A stretch of 64,000 nucleotides of DNA, taken from assembly GCF_013394595.1 (NCBI RefSeq), contig NZ_CP053348.1, positions 868,001 through 932,000 on the forward strand, written 5' to 3'. The notes under the pieces are model-generated. The model had not been told where the DNA came from, searched no databases, and saw only the letters and a list, made by a program, of their open reading frames with translations. Origin of the DNA: Winogradskyella forsetii (GTDB taxonomy: Bacteria > Bacteroidota > Bacteroidia > Flavobacteriales > Flavobacteriaceae). Made by a program: the position numbers and the translations under genes. Shown piece by piece: positions 54,858 to 63,916 of this stretch (position 1 is its first letter; every line of letters starts with the position of its first letter).

Positions 54858-56636
54858 ATGTCATTAGCTCCTAGTAAACTTTTAAAGATTGTATTTGGCG
54901 CAGGACTCTTCGTTATACTATGCATAGGAGGATTTACTTATAAGCACATTAAGTCACTTTCTGAAACGTCTGAAAATGTTAACGAGACGTTCACCCTGAG
55001 AATTGAGTTAGAAAATATAATATCAAATCTTAAAGATGCAGAAATAGGACATCGAGGATTTTTGCTAACACATGATTCTTTGTTTTTGAAGCCCTACCAA
55101 GAAAGCCTTCAAAAAATTAACTCTAATCTTATTAAGTTAGATACTCTAATAATAACTAAGAAAGAACAAAGGGAAAACCTTGATAATTTAAAAATAGACA
55201 TATCAAAGCGGTTCGCAGTATTTAATAAATCTTTAAATATTGCAGATGATAAAGCTATCCTCAGTCAAGAATTATTGTTACTGTTGCATGAAGGGAAAAT
55301 TAGAATGGATCGCATCCGAGAGGATATCTCTGTTATGCTAGATTTTGAAAATAAATTATTGATTGAAAATCAGAGAAAGAATCAAAAAGCAATTGGTATA
55401 ACACCATTATTCTTTTATGGGATATTGATTATAACATTGGTGATTTTGCTAATGGCTTACGCAAAAATCAATAAGGATTTAGCCCATTTAAAAGAATCCA
55501 ATGAAGATCTAGAGATATTTAAAAAATTAACAGAACAAGCAGAAATAGTCAGTAAAAGCGGTACTTGGATATGGTATGTTGATGAGAACAAGTATCGTTT
55601 TTCCGATAATTTATATAGACTATTTGGTGTAGAGCCTCAAAGTTTTGAGGCCAATTTGGAGAATTTCTTTGGAGTTGTCCATAAAGATGATAGAGAAGGC
55701 TTAGGTCAGGAAATCAATGCTATGATCAAACATGAAGATTTACCATTTACTACATACCGCGTTGTACAACCAGATGGAACAGTTAGACATTTAAAAGCGT
55801 ATGCTAAACTAATAGAAAAGGGTTTTAGAGTCAAAAAATTACTTGGCGTAACTATAGACGTAACAGATGAATTTGAAAGTTTTAAAACTATTGAAGAACG
55901 TAATTTAGAATTAGAACGAAATAATAAAGAGCTGTCCGATTTTAATTATGTGGCCAGTCATGATTTGCAAGAACCGTTGCGAAAAATCCAGATCTTCATT
56001 TCGCGTTTAGAAATGGAGGATAAAGATAGACTTTCTGAAAAGGGCCAATTCTATATAGAAAAGATAAAATCTTCCTCGGCTAGGATGCGAATGCTAATAG
56101 AAGATTTATTGCAATTTTCCCGCACCTCCAACGTAGATAGCGATTTTAAGATTACAAACATGAATATGTTATTGGAGCACGCTAAGCAAGAGCTTTATGA
56201 TAGTATTGAAAATAAAAACGCCGAAATTGTCAGTGATCATTTGCCTTCCATGGAAGTGATTTCGTTTCAAATGGAACAACTGTTTATCAATCTCATCAGC
56301 AATTCCATGAAATATTCAAAAGAGGACCTTGCGCCCAAAATAGAAATCAGATATCAAGAAGTAGAATCTAAAACGATTGCTGTATTAGAAAAATCGTTAT
56401 ATAAATATCATCATAAAATCTCGTTTATAGATAATGGTATAGGCTTTGAACCAAACTATAGCGAAAGTATTTTTGAGCTTTTTAATAGATTGCACGGTAA
56501 AACCGAATATTCAGGTACGGGAATAGGCTTGGCAATTTGCAAAAAAATTGTTGACAACCATAAAGGTGTAATTTTGGCTGAAGGACAACCAAATGTTGGG
56601 GCAACTTTTACAATTTACCTTCCTTTTTTAAAATAA
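54858..56636 (+). CDS. CHASE3-PAS sensor histidine kinase
   Basis: 592 residues. Helix 1 (IVFGAGLFVILCIGGFTY), a CHASE3 periplasmic domain (about 35-170, with LKDAEIGHRGFLLTHDSLFL), helix 2 (FFYGILIITLVILLMAY), a PAS domain (about 230-350; ENFFGVVHKDDREGL), HisKA with phospho-acceptor His in YVASHDLQEPLRKI, and a HATPase (NLISNSMKYS; GTGIGLAICKKIV). CHASE3/bacteriophytochrome-like kinases with a separate response regulator are typical of Bacteroidota. The signal is unknown. It forms an operon with the preceding response regulator and AraC gene. Confidence 0.92.
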   Translation: MSLAPSKLLKIVFGAGLFVILCIGGFTYKHIKSLSETSENVNETFTLRIELENIISNLKDAEIGHRGFLLTHDSLFLKPYQESLQKINSNLIKLDTLIITKKEQRENLDNLKIDISKRFAVFNKSLNIADDKAILSQELLLLLHEGKIRMDRIREDISVMLDFENKLLIENQRKNQKAIGITPLFFYGILIITLVILLMAYAKINKDLAHLKESNEDLEIFKKLTEQAEIVSKSGTWIWYVDENKYRFSDNLYRLFGVEPQSFEANLENFFGVVHKDDREGLGQEINAMIKHEDLPFTTYRVVQPDGTVRHLKAYAKLIEKGFRVKKLLGVTIDVTDEFESFKTIEERNLELERNNKELSDFNYVASHDLQEPLRKIQIFISRLEMEDKDRLSEKGQFYIEKIKSSSARMRMLIEDLLQFSRTSNVDSDFKITNMNMLLEHAKQELYDSIENKNAEIVSDHLPSMEVISFQMEQLFINLISNSMKYSKEDLAPKIEIRYQEVESKTIAVLEKSLYKYHHKISFIDNGIGFEPNYSESIFELFNRLHGKTEYSGTGIGLAICKKIVDNHKGVILAEGQPNVGATFTIYLPFLK

Positions 56637-56805
56637 TCTTCGCCAATTGAACTTGAAATGATATAACGGAAAAAAGTTATTGTATAACGATTTTCGTTGG
56701 TATTTGTTAAAATTTGTTAATAGATATTTGGTCATTTCTGCGTTAGCAAAAACCCTGATGTATGGCTTAATATGTGGTTCTAACTATTTTTAATTATGCC
56801 TTCTG

Positions 56806-56949
56806 ATGAAATATTTTCTTTACATAATTCTAGTACTGCTCATAATTTTTTGGGCGCTCGGTTATTTTGTTTTTTATGCTTCTTCAACAGTCCATATTTT
56901 GTTATTAGGTGCCATTGTTATTCTCATTGCCATAAATAGGAAAAAGTAA
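56806..56949 (+). CDS. lmo0937-like small membrane protein
   Basis: 47 residues: YFLYIILVLLIIFWALGYFV as one helix, then VHILLLGAIVILIAINRKK as a second. The arrangement of two helices with a short turn and a basic end matches the lmo0937-family (DUF5670) small proteins. Those are often stress-linked, of unknown function. It lies downstream of the kinase gene; the palindromic word GTTAT-TGT-ATAAC is at 56676-56688 in its upstream region. Confidence 0.75.
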   Translation: MKYFLYIILVLLIIFWALGYFVFYASSTVHILLLGAIVILIAINRKK

Positions 56950-57203
56950 AAATGTAATTAGGACGGCTATTCTTCAGGCGTTTCTATAAGTGCTTTTCGA
57001 GGCGTCAGGCCTGTAAACACTTCCTTCTAACATAGACTAAACTCTAAGTTAATCTTTAATAATTAAGATCACGTTATGCTTTATTAAGCTTTGTTTAACA
57101 TAAAAATGTAATGATACAACAAAACAAAATAATTGTATAACAGATTTGGTGTGTTCAGGTTGTTACTTTGTTGAAAGAGAATTGAACTAAAAAATTGATA
57201 ACC

Positions 57204-57329
57204 ATGAAATCACTATCAAAGCACATACAGAAACAATTCGCAAAGGTTGGAAGAATATTTCCAAAACCTATTTTAACAAGAGCTTTAAATTCTACTACTC
57301 ATAGTAGAATCAATTTAAAAAGCAAATAG
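57204..57329 (+). CDS. Small basic hypothetical protein
   Basis: 41 residues from ATG 57204 to TAG 57329: MKSLSKHIQKQFAKVGRIF, then PKPILTRALNSTTHSRINLK and a short end. It is strongly basic (Lys/Arg/His) with few acidic residues. No family is recognised. It stands in an otherwise empty gap with a TTGTATAAC word 71 bp upstream, and is followed 56 bp later by an AraC-type gene. It may be a real small protein or a chance frame. Confidence 0.4.
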   Translation: MKSLSKHIQKQFAKVGRIFPKPILTRALNSTTHSRINLKSK

Positions 57330-57385
57330 TAGACTACAAATAAAGTCTAAACTAGTTAACCATTGTCTAACCAAAAAAAACACTC

Positions 57386-58402
57386 ATGAAAACTATAGAA
57401 ATAAAAGCAAACAATCTTCAATCTATGTTCCATACATTGAAAAATGAAATTGGAGGTACGTTTACGACGCAACTTAATGAAGGAGAGTTGCAAATCGATA
57501 ATCTTCTGGGTAAAGGCTTTATTAGAGGAATAGAATTAGAAAGAGATACCGTTTTCTTAGAATTTGATATAAAGTTTAAAGAAGATATTAAATTTTCCTT
57601 AGCAAGTCCTAAGCAAGCAGTGGTTAATTTTCTGTATTGCGCAGAAGGCAAGTTGTCGCATTCTTTTTCAAATTCGGGCAAAATTAAAACGGTAGGTACA
57701 TTTCAAACAGGTATTTCTGCTAACTTAGTTTCAGAGGAACAGCATGTTTATTTTCATAAGGATATTTATGTGAATTCGGCCCTTATTTCTTTGAATACGT
57801 CTCATGGGAGTTCGGCCGAACACTATATCAATAAGATGGTTTCAGAAATTTTTATTGAAAACAATAAAACTGATTACTGCTATGTAGGTTCGTACAACCT
57901 TAAAATTGCAGATAGTATCAATCAACTCAAAGCCGTAAAACAAAAAGGCGTGGTCAGAACTTTATTAATTCAAGGTTTGGTAAACGTGATATTGGCGTTA
58001 GAGATAGAACAACATTCAGTTGATATAGCAAGTTCTAAGAATTCTAAGGGATCACTGACCGCTTTTGAATTGAAACAGGTAAAGGAGTTGTCTGATTTTG
58101 TTAATAATTTTCCTGAAACAAATCTGAACGTTACGGAATTGGCGGCTAAGGTTTCCATAAATCCGGCAAAAGTGCAAGAAGGTTTTAAACTAATGCATGG
58201 CAAAACGTTAAATACCTATATAAGATTTGTAAGGGTAACGAAATCGGAAGAGCTTATTAAAAATACCGATCTGAACATATCAGAAATTGTGTACTCTTTG
58301 GGGTTTTCAAGTCGAAGTTATTTTTCTAAGATTTTCAAAGACCAATACAAATGCTCTCCGATTGAGTATAAACAAAACATCAAGCTAGCTGCTACAGCAT
58401 AG
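57386..58402 (+). CDS. AraC-family transcriptional regulator
   Basis: 338 residues. The C-terminal third is an AraC DNA-binding domain: LNVTELAAKVSINPAKVQEG, then FKLMHGKTLNTYIRFVRVTK, LNISEIVYSLGFSSRSYFSK and YKCSPIEYKQN. The N-terminal region (about 1-230) is a sensor-like domain without a recognised motif. There is no signal peptide. It is the last gene in the SYLF-to-AraC cluster. A 20-bp piece of its 3' end (58382-58401) recurs in diverged form at 58641-58660. Confidence 0.88.
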   Translation: MKTIEIKANNLQSMFHTLKNEIGGTFTTQLNEGELQIDNLLGKGFIRGIELERDTVFLEFDIKFKEDIKFSLASPKQAVVNFLYCAEGKLSHSFSNSGKIKTVGTFQTGISANLVSEEQHVYFHKDIYVNSALISLNTSHGSSAEHYINKMVSEIFIENNKTDYCYVGSYNLKIADSINQLKAVKQKGVVRTLLIQGLVNVILALEIEQHSVDIASSKNSKGSLTAFELKQVKELSDFVNNFPETNLNVTELAAKVSINPAKVQEGFKLMHGKTLNTYIRFVRVTKSEELIKNTDLNISEIVYSLGFSSRSYFSKIFKDQYKCSPIEYKQNIKLAATA

Positions 58403-58640
58403 TATATAACTAAATGAGATTGTCTGAAAACATCAATTTAAGGGAAAATAAATGATATTCTGAGTTTAAGTATGTTGATGAAGCTTCAGCGTTAACAGTC
58501 AAAAATATTTTAAGACTATTGATAATTGGTTTTCGACAGCACTCAAACAGGCAATCTCTTTTTTACTAACAACTTTCAGGTTAAGCATACGGAATTGTTG
58601 GTAGAAACCCGATTATAGATTAACAGGTAAACCAAACTTT

Positions 58641-58660
58641 AAGTTAGCTGCAACAGCATA
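58641..58660. repeat. Diverged copy of the AraC gene 3' end
   Basis: AAGTTAGCTGCAACAGCATA matches 58382-58401 (the coding end for KLAATA) at 18 of 20 bases, and in frame also reads KLAATA. The DNA between (58403-58640) has no long frame. It may be a remnant of a partial duplication. Confidence 0.5.
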
Positions 58661-58672
58661 CTATAAATAATG

Positions 58673-58716
58673 GAGCTTGAATAAATATTACTGATAATAT
58701 TTGTTCAAGCTCTTTT
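58673..58716 (+). terminator. Strong rho-independent terminator
   Basis: An 18-bp stem (GAGCTTGAATAAATATTA and its partner, one G-T pair) around the loop CTGA is followed by T residues. It probably ends the AraC transcript and shields the methyltransferase gene. Confidence 0.85.
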
Positions 58717-58755
58717 TCATTTCAAATCATTCCTATGACTTCAAACAGGATTTTA

Positions 58756-58763
58756 TATTTTTG
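58756..58763 (+). promoter_or_regulatory. -7 promoter box for the RNA methyltransferase
   Basis: TATTTTTG fits TAnnTTTG and ends 4 bp before the ATG at 58768, implying a leaderless transcript. Confidence 0.6.
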
Positions 58764-58767
58764 AATT

Positions 58768-59226
58768 ATGAATGATAATTTAAAAAATGAATTCTTCGGG
58801 ATAGGCATACAAAACGGCAAGACACCCGAAAATCTTGGAGTACTCTGGCGGTCGGCTCAAAATCTTGGAGCGAGTTTTATTTTTACTATTGGAAATCGTT
58901 ATGCCAAGCAAGCTTGCGATACGCACAATGCCGTAAAATCAATGCCTTATTTTCATTATGAAACTTTTGAGGATTTCTTCAATAATTTACCAAAAGGAGC
59001 GCGACTTGTCGGTGTGGAATTAACTGATGAAGCTGTTTCGCTAGAAACTTTTAACCATCCTAGACGCTGTGTTTATTTATTGGGCGCAGAAGATCATGGA
59101 TTGTCTAGGCAAGCGATTGAAAAAAGTCATTTTTTAATTAAATTCCAATCCCGATTAAGTCTTAATGTTTCTGTGGCTGGCAGTATTGTGATGTATGATC
59201 GTGGTATTGATAAACCACGTATTTAA
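58768..59226 (+). CDS. SpoU/TrmH-family RNA 2'-O-methyltransferase
   Basis: 152 residues, a bare SPOUT catalytic domain. Motif 1 is NPENLG-like (KTPENLGVLWRSAQNLG near 18-34), motif 2 LLGAEDHGLSRQAIE near 108-122, and motif 3 LSLNVSVAGSIVMYDRG near 133-149. The SPOUT knot should bind S-adenosylmethionine and methylate a ribose in tRNA or rRNA. It lacks an extra RNA-binding domain, so the target site is unknown; it is closest in type to small TrmL/TrmH-like enzymes. Confidence 0.85.
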   Translation: MNDNLKNEFFGIGIQNGKTPENLGVLWRSAQNLGASFIFTIGNRYAKQACDTHNAVKSMPYFHYETFEDFFNNLPKGARLVGVELTDEAVSLETFNHPRRCVYLLGAEDHGLSRQAIEKSHFLIKFQSRLSLNVSVAGSIVMYDRGIDKPRI

Positions 59227-59311
59227 AGTTTTTTTTTAGAATTGGAATTTCTATAATTCAAACTTTTATAAATGAGACAACGTTATTGCTCAACAAAAAA
59301 AATATGTCTGT

Positions 59312-62300
59312 CTATATTGGATTTGAAGCTTTCTTGTTCCTTATGTATAGCACCAAAGCCAAAATAATTGTAACAGTTAACAAGGTCCAGATCCACCAAA
59401 AATTTGTTGAATCTAAATCAATAGGTGCAGCATCTCCAATTAACACCAAACCAGCCCAATATTGAGGAGAAATTGTTCTCCCTTCTGCAGTAGCTATATA
59501 ATCTAATTTTGCTTTTTGTAAGGCTTCATCTTTTGGTAACCCTTCTTTGAGGTATCCATAAAAATTTTCGATAATCGTTGCGCTAGATTGTTCATCTATT
59601 TTCCATAAGCTCGTTAATATACTTTCGCTGCCAGCATAATTAAAAGCATGTGCTAAAGAAATCATGCCTTCGCCTGGTTGGAATGTTGGTTTTCCTGTTT
59701 CACAGGCGGTTAGAATGGCTAAATTGGATGCTAAATTTTGATTGTAAATCTCATAAGTATAAAGCGAATTGTTATCTGTATTTTGGTTGTCATCGAGGTT
59801 TTTTGCAAATATTAACCGTGAAAACTCTGGAGAGACATTATTAGATTCAGCATGCGTTCCAATATGGATGATCTTATGTTCTTTTGCTTGTTCAGAAAAG
59901 ACTTGCTTCGATGCCCTTTCATTTGTAAATGAATTACCACTGAATAACTGAGAATATTCTTTTGCTAAATCTACTGTAAATGGCTGAGGTAATAGCTTAA
60001 GATAGGTTTTATCTAATAATACAGAGTCTTTTATAGCAACTTTATAATTGTTTTTCATCTGGTCAGTAAACTCTGGGGTAAAAGCGACAAAATTGCTTTC
60101 AAAAAATTTTGGTGATTTATTTTTATCAATTAAAAGCAGACTGTAGTTGTAGGATATATTGTATTTGCTTAACAAACTTTTTTTGGACAATTCTTTGAAT
60201 GACTTAACCTTGGTCGTTGTTAAAACTTCAAAACTTAAATTAAAGAGTTCGCCATCAGGAACTACAATAACACTTTGGTTGGTAATGGAATTTTCAAATG
60301 GTTTCCATAAAATATTATATAAATTGCTATAAAAGTTTAAATTATCATCTTGTAAATTGTCAGCATTTTCATTGGAATCTAACTCATGTTTTAACTTATA
60401 CATGTCCAATAAATAGGATTCAATCTTATTTTTTTCAATGATGAATGCATAGAGTTTTTCCTGAATGATAACATATCTAACGATAGTCTTATTATCAGGA
60501 AAATTAGAAGTACTTAGGTTTAAAGATTGTGATATTGAGGCATATTTTAAGTTATAGTATTTGGGATAATCCCGCTTTAAAGTTTCAAGCAAATCGGACC
60601 AGTTTTTATTGGTTTCGAAAAATGTTTCCAAACCACCCTCCATGTTTAAGGTCGAATTGAATTCCTTTTTTAGTAGCTTTTCAGCTTCTAAAATGGATTT
60701 TGGAATATCATCTAAAATAAAATCAGATTGTACATTCAGCTGTTGCCTAATCTTATTATAGAGTTTTGATTCGTGAATACTTAATATTTCGTTTAAATAT
60801 TTCTTGTCATTAGTTTCTTCATAAAGCATCATGGCTATTGCTTTTGCTAATTCAAAAACCTGGTCATTATCAGCGAGAATAATAGAAATATTTTGATCTT
60901 CGATAGCCATAGTTTTTTGCTGTTCTAAAATGGTAATGGCTTCTTTAAGGCTTTTAAATTGATTTTTGAGAAATAACGAATCTTTATCCTTTGTTAGTTT
61001 TAATTCTATCTCAGATTTAAGCAATAATGCTTTTGGTTTTTCTAAAAAATTGAGTTCATTAACTTCTGTAGCATAAGAATCGCTTAATAGCGCTAATGCT
61101 TTGTTAATTTGTTTTGAGGCTTCACTATAATTCTTGCATCTATATTGAATTCTTGCGAGGTTTACTAATAGGGAATATTCTAAAACCGTACTCTCACCTT
61201 GATTATTTACTACGTAGTTGTATATCGTAGTTGCCATTTCAATGGCTTTATCTGTATAGCCATTTTTTGCATAAAACTCAGAAAGCGTGATCATAGCATT
61301 TAAATAGAAACCATCATAACTATCTCCAAATACACTTTCATAATAACCCTTACTTTTTTCGTAGCATTCTTTTGCGGATTCTATATTACCATAGTATTCG
61401 TTTACGGTACCTTTGTAGTAATAGCCATCCGCAATCCCTAAATAATCCTTTTGTTCTTGGTTAGTATAAATATCTAAGCTTTTATTGATGAACTTTTCTG
61501 CAGTCTTGAAATCTTTTAATTTTAAGTGCGAATTGGCAACTTGCAAATAAGAATAGGCTAGTTCAGGGTCGTCTCTATCCAAGTATTTTTTCTTTTCTTC
61601 AAGCGCATAAGTGTTCAGTTCCTTTGCCTTTTGTAAGTTGCCTTGTTTACTAAAATCACCAGCATAATTTTCAATTGATATGTATAAAAATTTACGCGCT
61701 TCTTCTTTAAAAAAGTCCTTGCCTTGGGTGTTTGATTTAAGAAATTGAAAGTAATTTTTTATAGCTTTCTCGTTATATTTTAAAGATTCTTTTGTATTGC
61801 CCAATGTTGCTTGTACCGAAGCAATATTAGCCTGATTAGAAGCGGCATGATAATATTGGTTCATAGGAGTCGGATCTAATTTAGAAATGATCTCTTCTCC
61901 TTTTTTAAAATAGAACAAGGCACTATCTATTTTGTAAGCATCCCACATTCTGCCGCCTAAAGAATTGTATGCATCTAGAATTTTAGTTTTGTCAGATTTG
62001 GGATAAGACAAGTAATGTTTTAAGGACATGCGACTGTGGTACGTAGATGCTTTGATATTGCCAAGTCGTCTATAATCTACTCCTAGATTATGATGAATAA
62101 TACCAAATAAATCACCAGTTGCATCGGGTATTTTTTTGGTGATTTCTAAAGCCAATAAGTTTTGTTCTGAAGATTTTTTGTAATCATGGAGGTAAACATA
62201 AAACCTTGAAAGTACCAAATGCTTTTGCCTCATTACAGACAAAGAATCAGTTAAATCAGTAATACTATTCGCAAAATCATTTGCTTTTTTAATGGCTATA

Positions 62301-62560
62301 GCCTCGTTTTCTAGCTCTGCAGCAATTTTTCCAACATAATAGATGCGTTTTGTTAACTCCAGGAACGCTTTTTCTTGTTTTAGTTCATTGATGTTGTTAA
62401 TTAATAAGACGTCTGCTTTTTTAAATTCTTTATTTGAAATTAATGAATCAATAATTTCAGTATCATAGGACATATTCTTTTGCGAATAAACCTCAAACTG
62501 GCAGCTAATTACGAAAAGTAAAAGCATGTATAGTCTTAAACAATTTTGAAATCGTTTCAT
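59312..62560 (-). CDS. Exported TPR-CHAT protease-like protein
   Basis: About 1082 residues from the ATG at 62560 (MKRFQNCLRLYMLLLF); an ATG at 62566 adds two. A signal peptide is followed by a long helical region of TPR repeats (about 90-560; for example YLQVANSHLKLKDFKTAEKF and YYYKGTVNEYYGNIESAKEC), then a CHAT domain (about 740-1040). The predicted catalytic His903 is in IHIGTHAES and Cys953 in ILTACETGKP. A C-terminal membrane helix follows (IWTLLTVTIILALVLYI). The layout predicts an inner-membrane protein with a periplasmic caspase-like protease. It lies 24 bp after a membrane TPR gene and a sigma-factor gene on the same strand. The substrate is unknown. Confidence 0.88.
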   Translation of the reverse strand: MKRFQNCLRLYMLLLFVISCQFEVYSQKNMSYDTEIIDSLISNKEFKKADVLLINNINELKQEKAFLELTKRIYYVGKIAAELENEAIAIKKANDFANSITDLTDSLSVMRQKHLVLSRFYVYLHDYKKSSEQNLLALEITKKIPDATGDLFGIIHHNLGVDYRRLGNIKASTYHSRMSLKHYLSYPKSDKTKILDAYNSLGGRMWDAYKIDSALFYFKKGEEIISKLDPTPMNQYYHAASNQANIASVQATLGNTKESLKYNEKAIKNYFQFLKSNTQGKDFFKEEARKFLYISIENYAGDFSKQGNLQKAKELNTYALEEKKKYLDRDDPELAYSYLQVANSHLKLKDFKTAEKFINKSLDIYTNQEQKDYLGIADGYYYKGTVNEYYGNIESAKECYEKSKGYYESVFGDSYDGFYLNAMITLSEFYAKNGYTDKAIEMATTIYNYVVNNQGESTVLEYSLLVNLARIQYRCKNYSEASKQINKALALLSDSYATEVNELNFLEKPKALLLKSEIELKLTKDKDSLFLKNQFKSLKEAITILEQQKTMAIEDQNISIILADNDQVFELAKAIAMMLYEETNDKKYLNEILSIHESKLYNKIRQQLNVQSDFILDDIPKSILEAEKLLKKEFNSTLNMEGGLETFFETNKNWSDLLETLKRDYPKYYNLKYASISQSLNLSTSNFPDNKTIVRYVIIQEKLYAFIIEKNKIESYLLDMYKLKHELDSNENADNLQDDNLNFYSNLYNILWKPFENSITNQSVIVVPDGELFNLSFEVLTTTKVKSFKELSKKSLLSKYNISYNYSLLLIDKNKSPKFFESNFVAFTPEFTDQMKNNYKVAIKDSVLLDKTYLKLLPQPFTVDLAKEYSQLFSGNSFTNERASKQVFSEQAKEHKIIHIGTHAESNNVSPEFSRLIFAKNLDDNQNTDNNSLYTYEIYNQNLASNLAILTACETGKPTFQPGEGMISLAHAFNYAGSESILTSLWKIDEQSSATIIENFYGYLKEGLPKDEALQKAKLDYIATAEGRTISPQYWAGLVLIGDAAPIDLDSTNFWWIWTLLTVTIILALVLYIRNKKASNPI

Positions 62561-62590
62561 AATCAATAGATTAGTAAAATAGGTTAGTTG

Positions 62591-63328
62591 TTAATCGTTT
62601 AGCTCAGACAAAAGGGCTTTGCTGTTTTCTACATTCGATTTTTGTAAACTAGATTTAGCTTTGTCTACATTATCTGCTTTTAAATAAGCCAATCCTAAAT
62701 AATAATAAGCATCATTAATAAGTGCAAATTCAGAATTTTGTGCTACACCTTCTAGAAAAGGAATCGCGATTTCTTCATTCTTATTGGCCAAATAGGCGAC
62801 TCCTATAAAATAATTTAGAGTATCGTTATTTGGTTTTGCCTTTTGCAAAGTCTCCCATTTGGCTATCGCTGTTTTATAATCACCTTGTTTATAATTTACC
62901 ATGGCTTCATAAAAATTATAGTTGTCAGAACTACTCATTGTTGTTGGTAGACCAGGATCTGGTTTGAAGTAATTAGCGTAGAGACGTTCGTTAGGATTGC
63001 CACCTAAAAACCAAAAACTACCTGCGGCAATTATAAGAGCTGCGGCAACTAAAAGACGTTTCCAATTTAAGGTATGTACTTTGGTGTCTTCTTCTTCGGA
63101 TTCAGTTGAAACGGTTTCAATAGCTTCATGGAAAATATCTAACTGTTCTTTTAAAGCTTGGGTTTCGATGCCAGTTAATACCGTTTTTATATCTTCAACT
63201 TTAGATTTAAATTCGGCTTCGGTTTGCATGCGTTGCTCAAATTTTGTTAAAGCTAAAGCATCTAAATTACCGTTGAGATACTTCTCAATCTGTTCTAGTT
63301 CTTCTTGTGTTATGTGTTGTAAATCCAT
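62591..63328 (-). CDS. Membrane-anchored TPR protein, putative anti-sigma factor
   Basis: 245 residues. The cytoplasmic N-terminus (about 1-88; LEQIEKYLNGNLDALALTKF followed by an acidic stretch) resembles the sigma-binding part of Bacteroidota anti-sigma proteins. One membrane helix (LLVAAALIIAAGSFWFLG, about 91-108) is followed by a periplasmic part with TPR motifs (YEAMVNYKQGDYKTAIAKWE and YYYLGLAYLKADNVDKAKSS). It lies 10 bp after the sigma-factor gene and before the CHAT gene. An anti-sigma role is inferred from position and topology. Confidence 0.75.
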   Translation of the reverse strand: MDLQHITQEELEQIEKYLNGNLDALALTKFEQRMQTEAEFKSKVEDIKTVLTGIETQALKEQLDIFHEAIETVSTESEEEDTKVHTLNWKRLLVAAALIIAAGSFWFLGGNPNERLYANYFKPDPGLPTTMSSSDNYNFYEAMVNYKQGDYKTAIAKWETLQKAKPNNDTLNYFIGVAYLANKNEEIAIPFLEGVAQNSEFALINDAYYYLGLAYLKADNVDKAKSSLQKSNVENSKALLSELND

Positions 63329-63337
63329 TGCTAATAA

Positions 63338-63916
63338 TCAATTTTTCAGGGCTAAACTTTTTAGTTTTTGCATACATCTGTATTTTTTATTTCGGGTTGA
63401 AGCCGAGTCTAATGCCAGTTCTTCGGCAATAAATTTCATCGACTTTTTTTCAAAATAAAACATACGTAGTAAGCTTTTACATGCTTCGCCTAAATTCTTA
63501 AAGGCTAGCATTACATCTTCTAATCGTTTATCTTTTAAAATGTCATCATCAATATCATTATTTTCTTCATCTTTTATTTCAAAATGCCCTAATTGTGAAG
63601 CCACAATGGTCTTTTTATAGCCACTGGATCTTAAGACATCCAACCATTTATTCTTTGCAATCGTATAAAGGTAACCGTTGATTGAAGATTCACTTTTTGG
63701 AATAAATTTGTCTTGTTTAATATTTTGCCAAACGGCTAAGAAAGCGTCTTGGTAAATGTCCTTGGCTTGATCTTTTGAGCCACTATTCCTTAAAACTAAA
63801 ATTTCTATTTTAGGATAGTTATTAACGTACAGGTTTTTTAAAACTTGTGGATCATTATTTTTAACAGCTTCGATAAAGCTATCGTTTAAAGAAAGGGTTG
63901 GATTTTTCTCTTGCAT
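63338..63916 (-). CDS. ECF-like sigma-70 family factor
   Basis: 192 residues. Region 2: SKDQAKDIYQDAFLAVWQNI near 53-72 and INGYLYTIAKNKWLDVLRS near 85-103. Region 4: LLRMFYFEKKSMKFIAEEL then LDSASTRNKKYRCMQKLKS, a helix-turn-helix. The spacer between is acidic (DEENNDIDDDILKDK). It is the first gene of a three-gene operon with the membrane TPR protein and the exported CHAT protein, and likely controls that operon. No promoter was recognised in the 84 bp upstream that lie in the window. Confidence 0.87.
   Translation of the reverse strand: MQEKNPTLSLNDSFIEAVKNNDPQVLKNLYVNNYPKIEILVLRNSGSKDQAKDIYQDAFLAVWQNIKQDKFIPKSESSINGYLYTIAKNKWLDVLRSSGYKKTIVASQLGHFEIKDEENNDIDDDILKDKRLEDVMLAFKNLGEACKSLLRMFYFEKKSMKFIAEELALDSASTRNKKYRCMQKLKSLALKN

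Noticed and set aside
59312..63916. The CHAT gene as part of a type III-E CRISPR or gasdermin defence system.
   Set aside because: No Cas or gasdermin gene is adjacent; the protein carries a signal peptide and C-terminal membrane helix, and its partners are a sigma factor and a membrane TPR protein.
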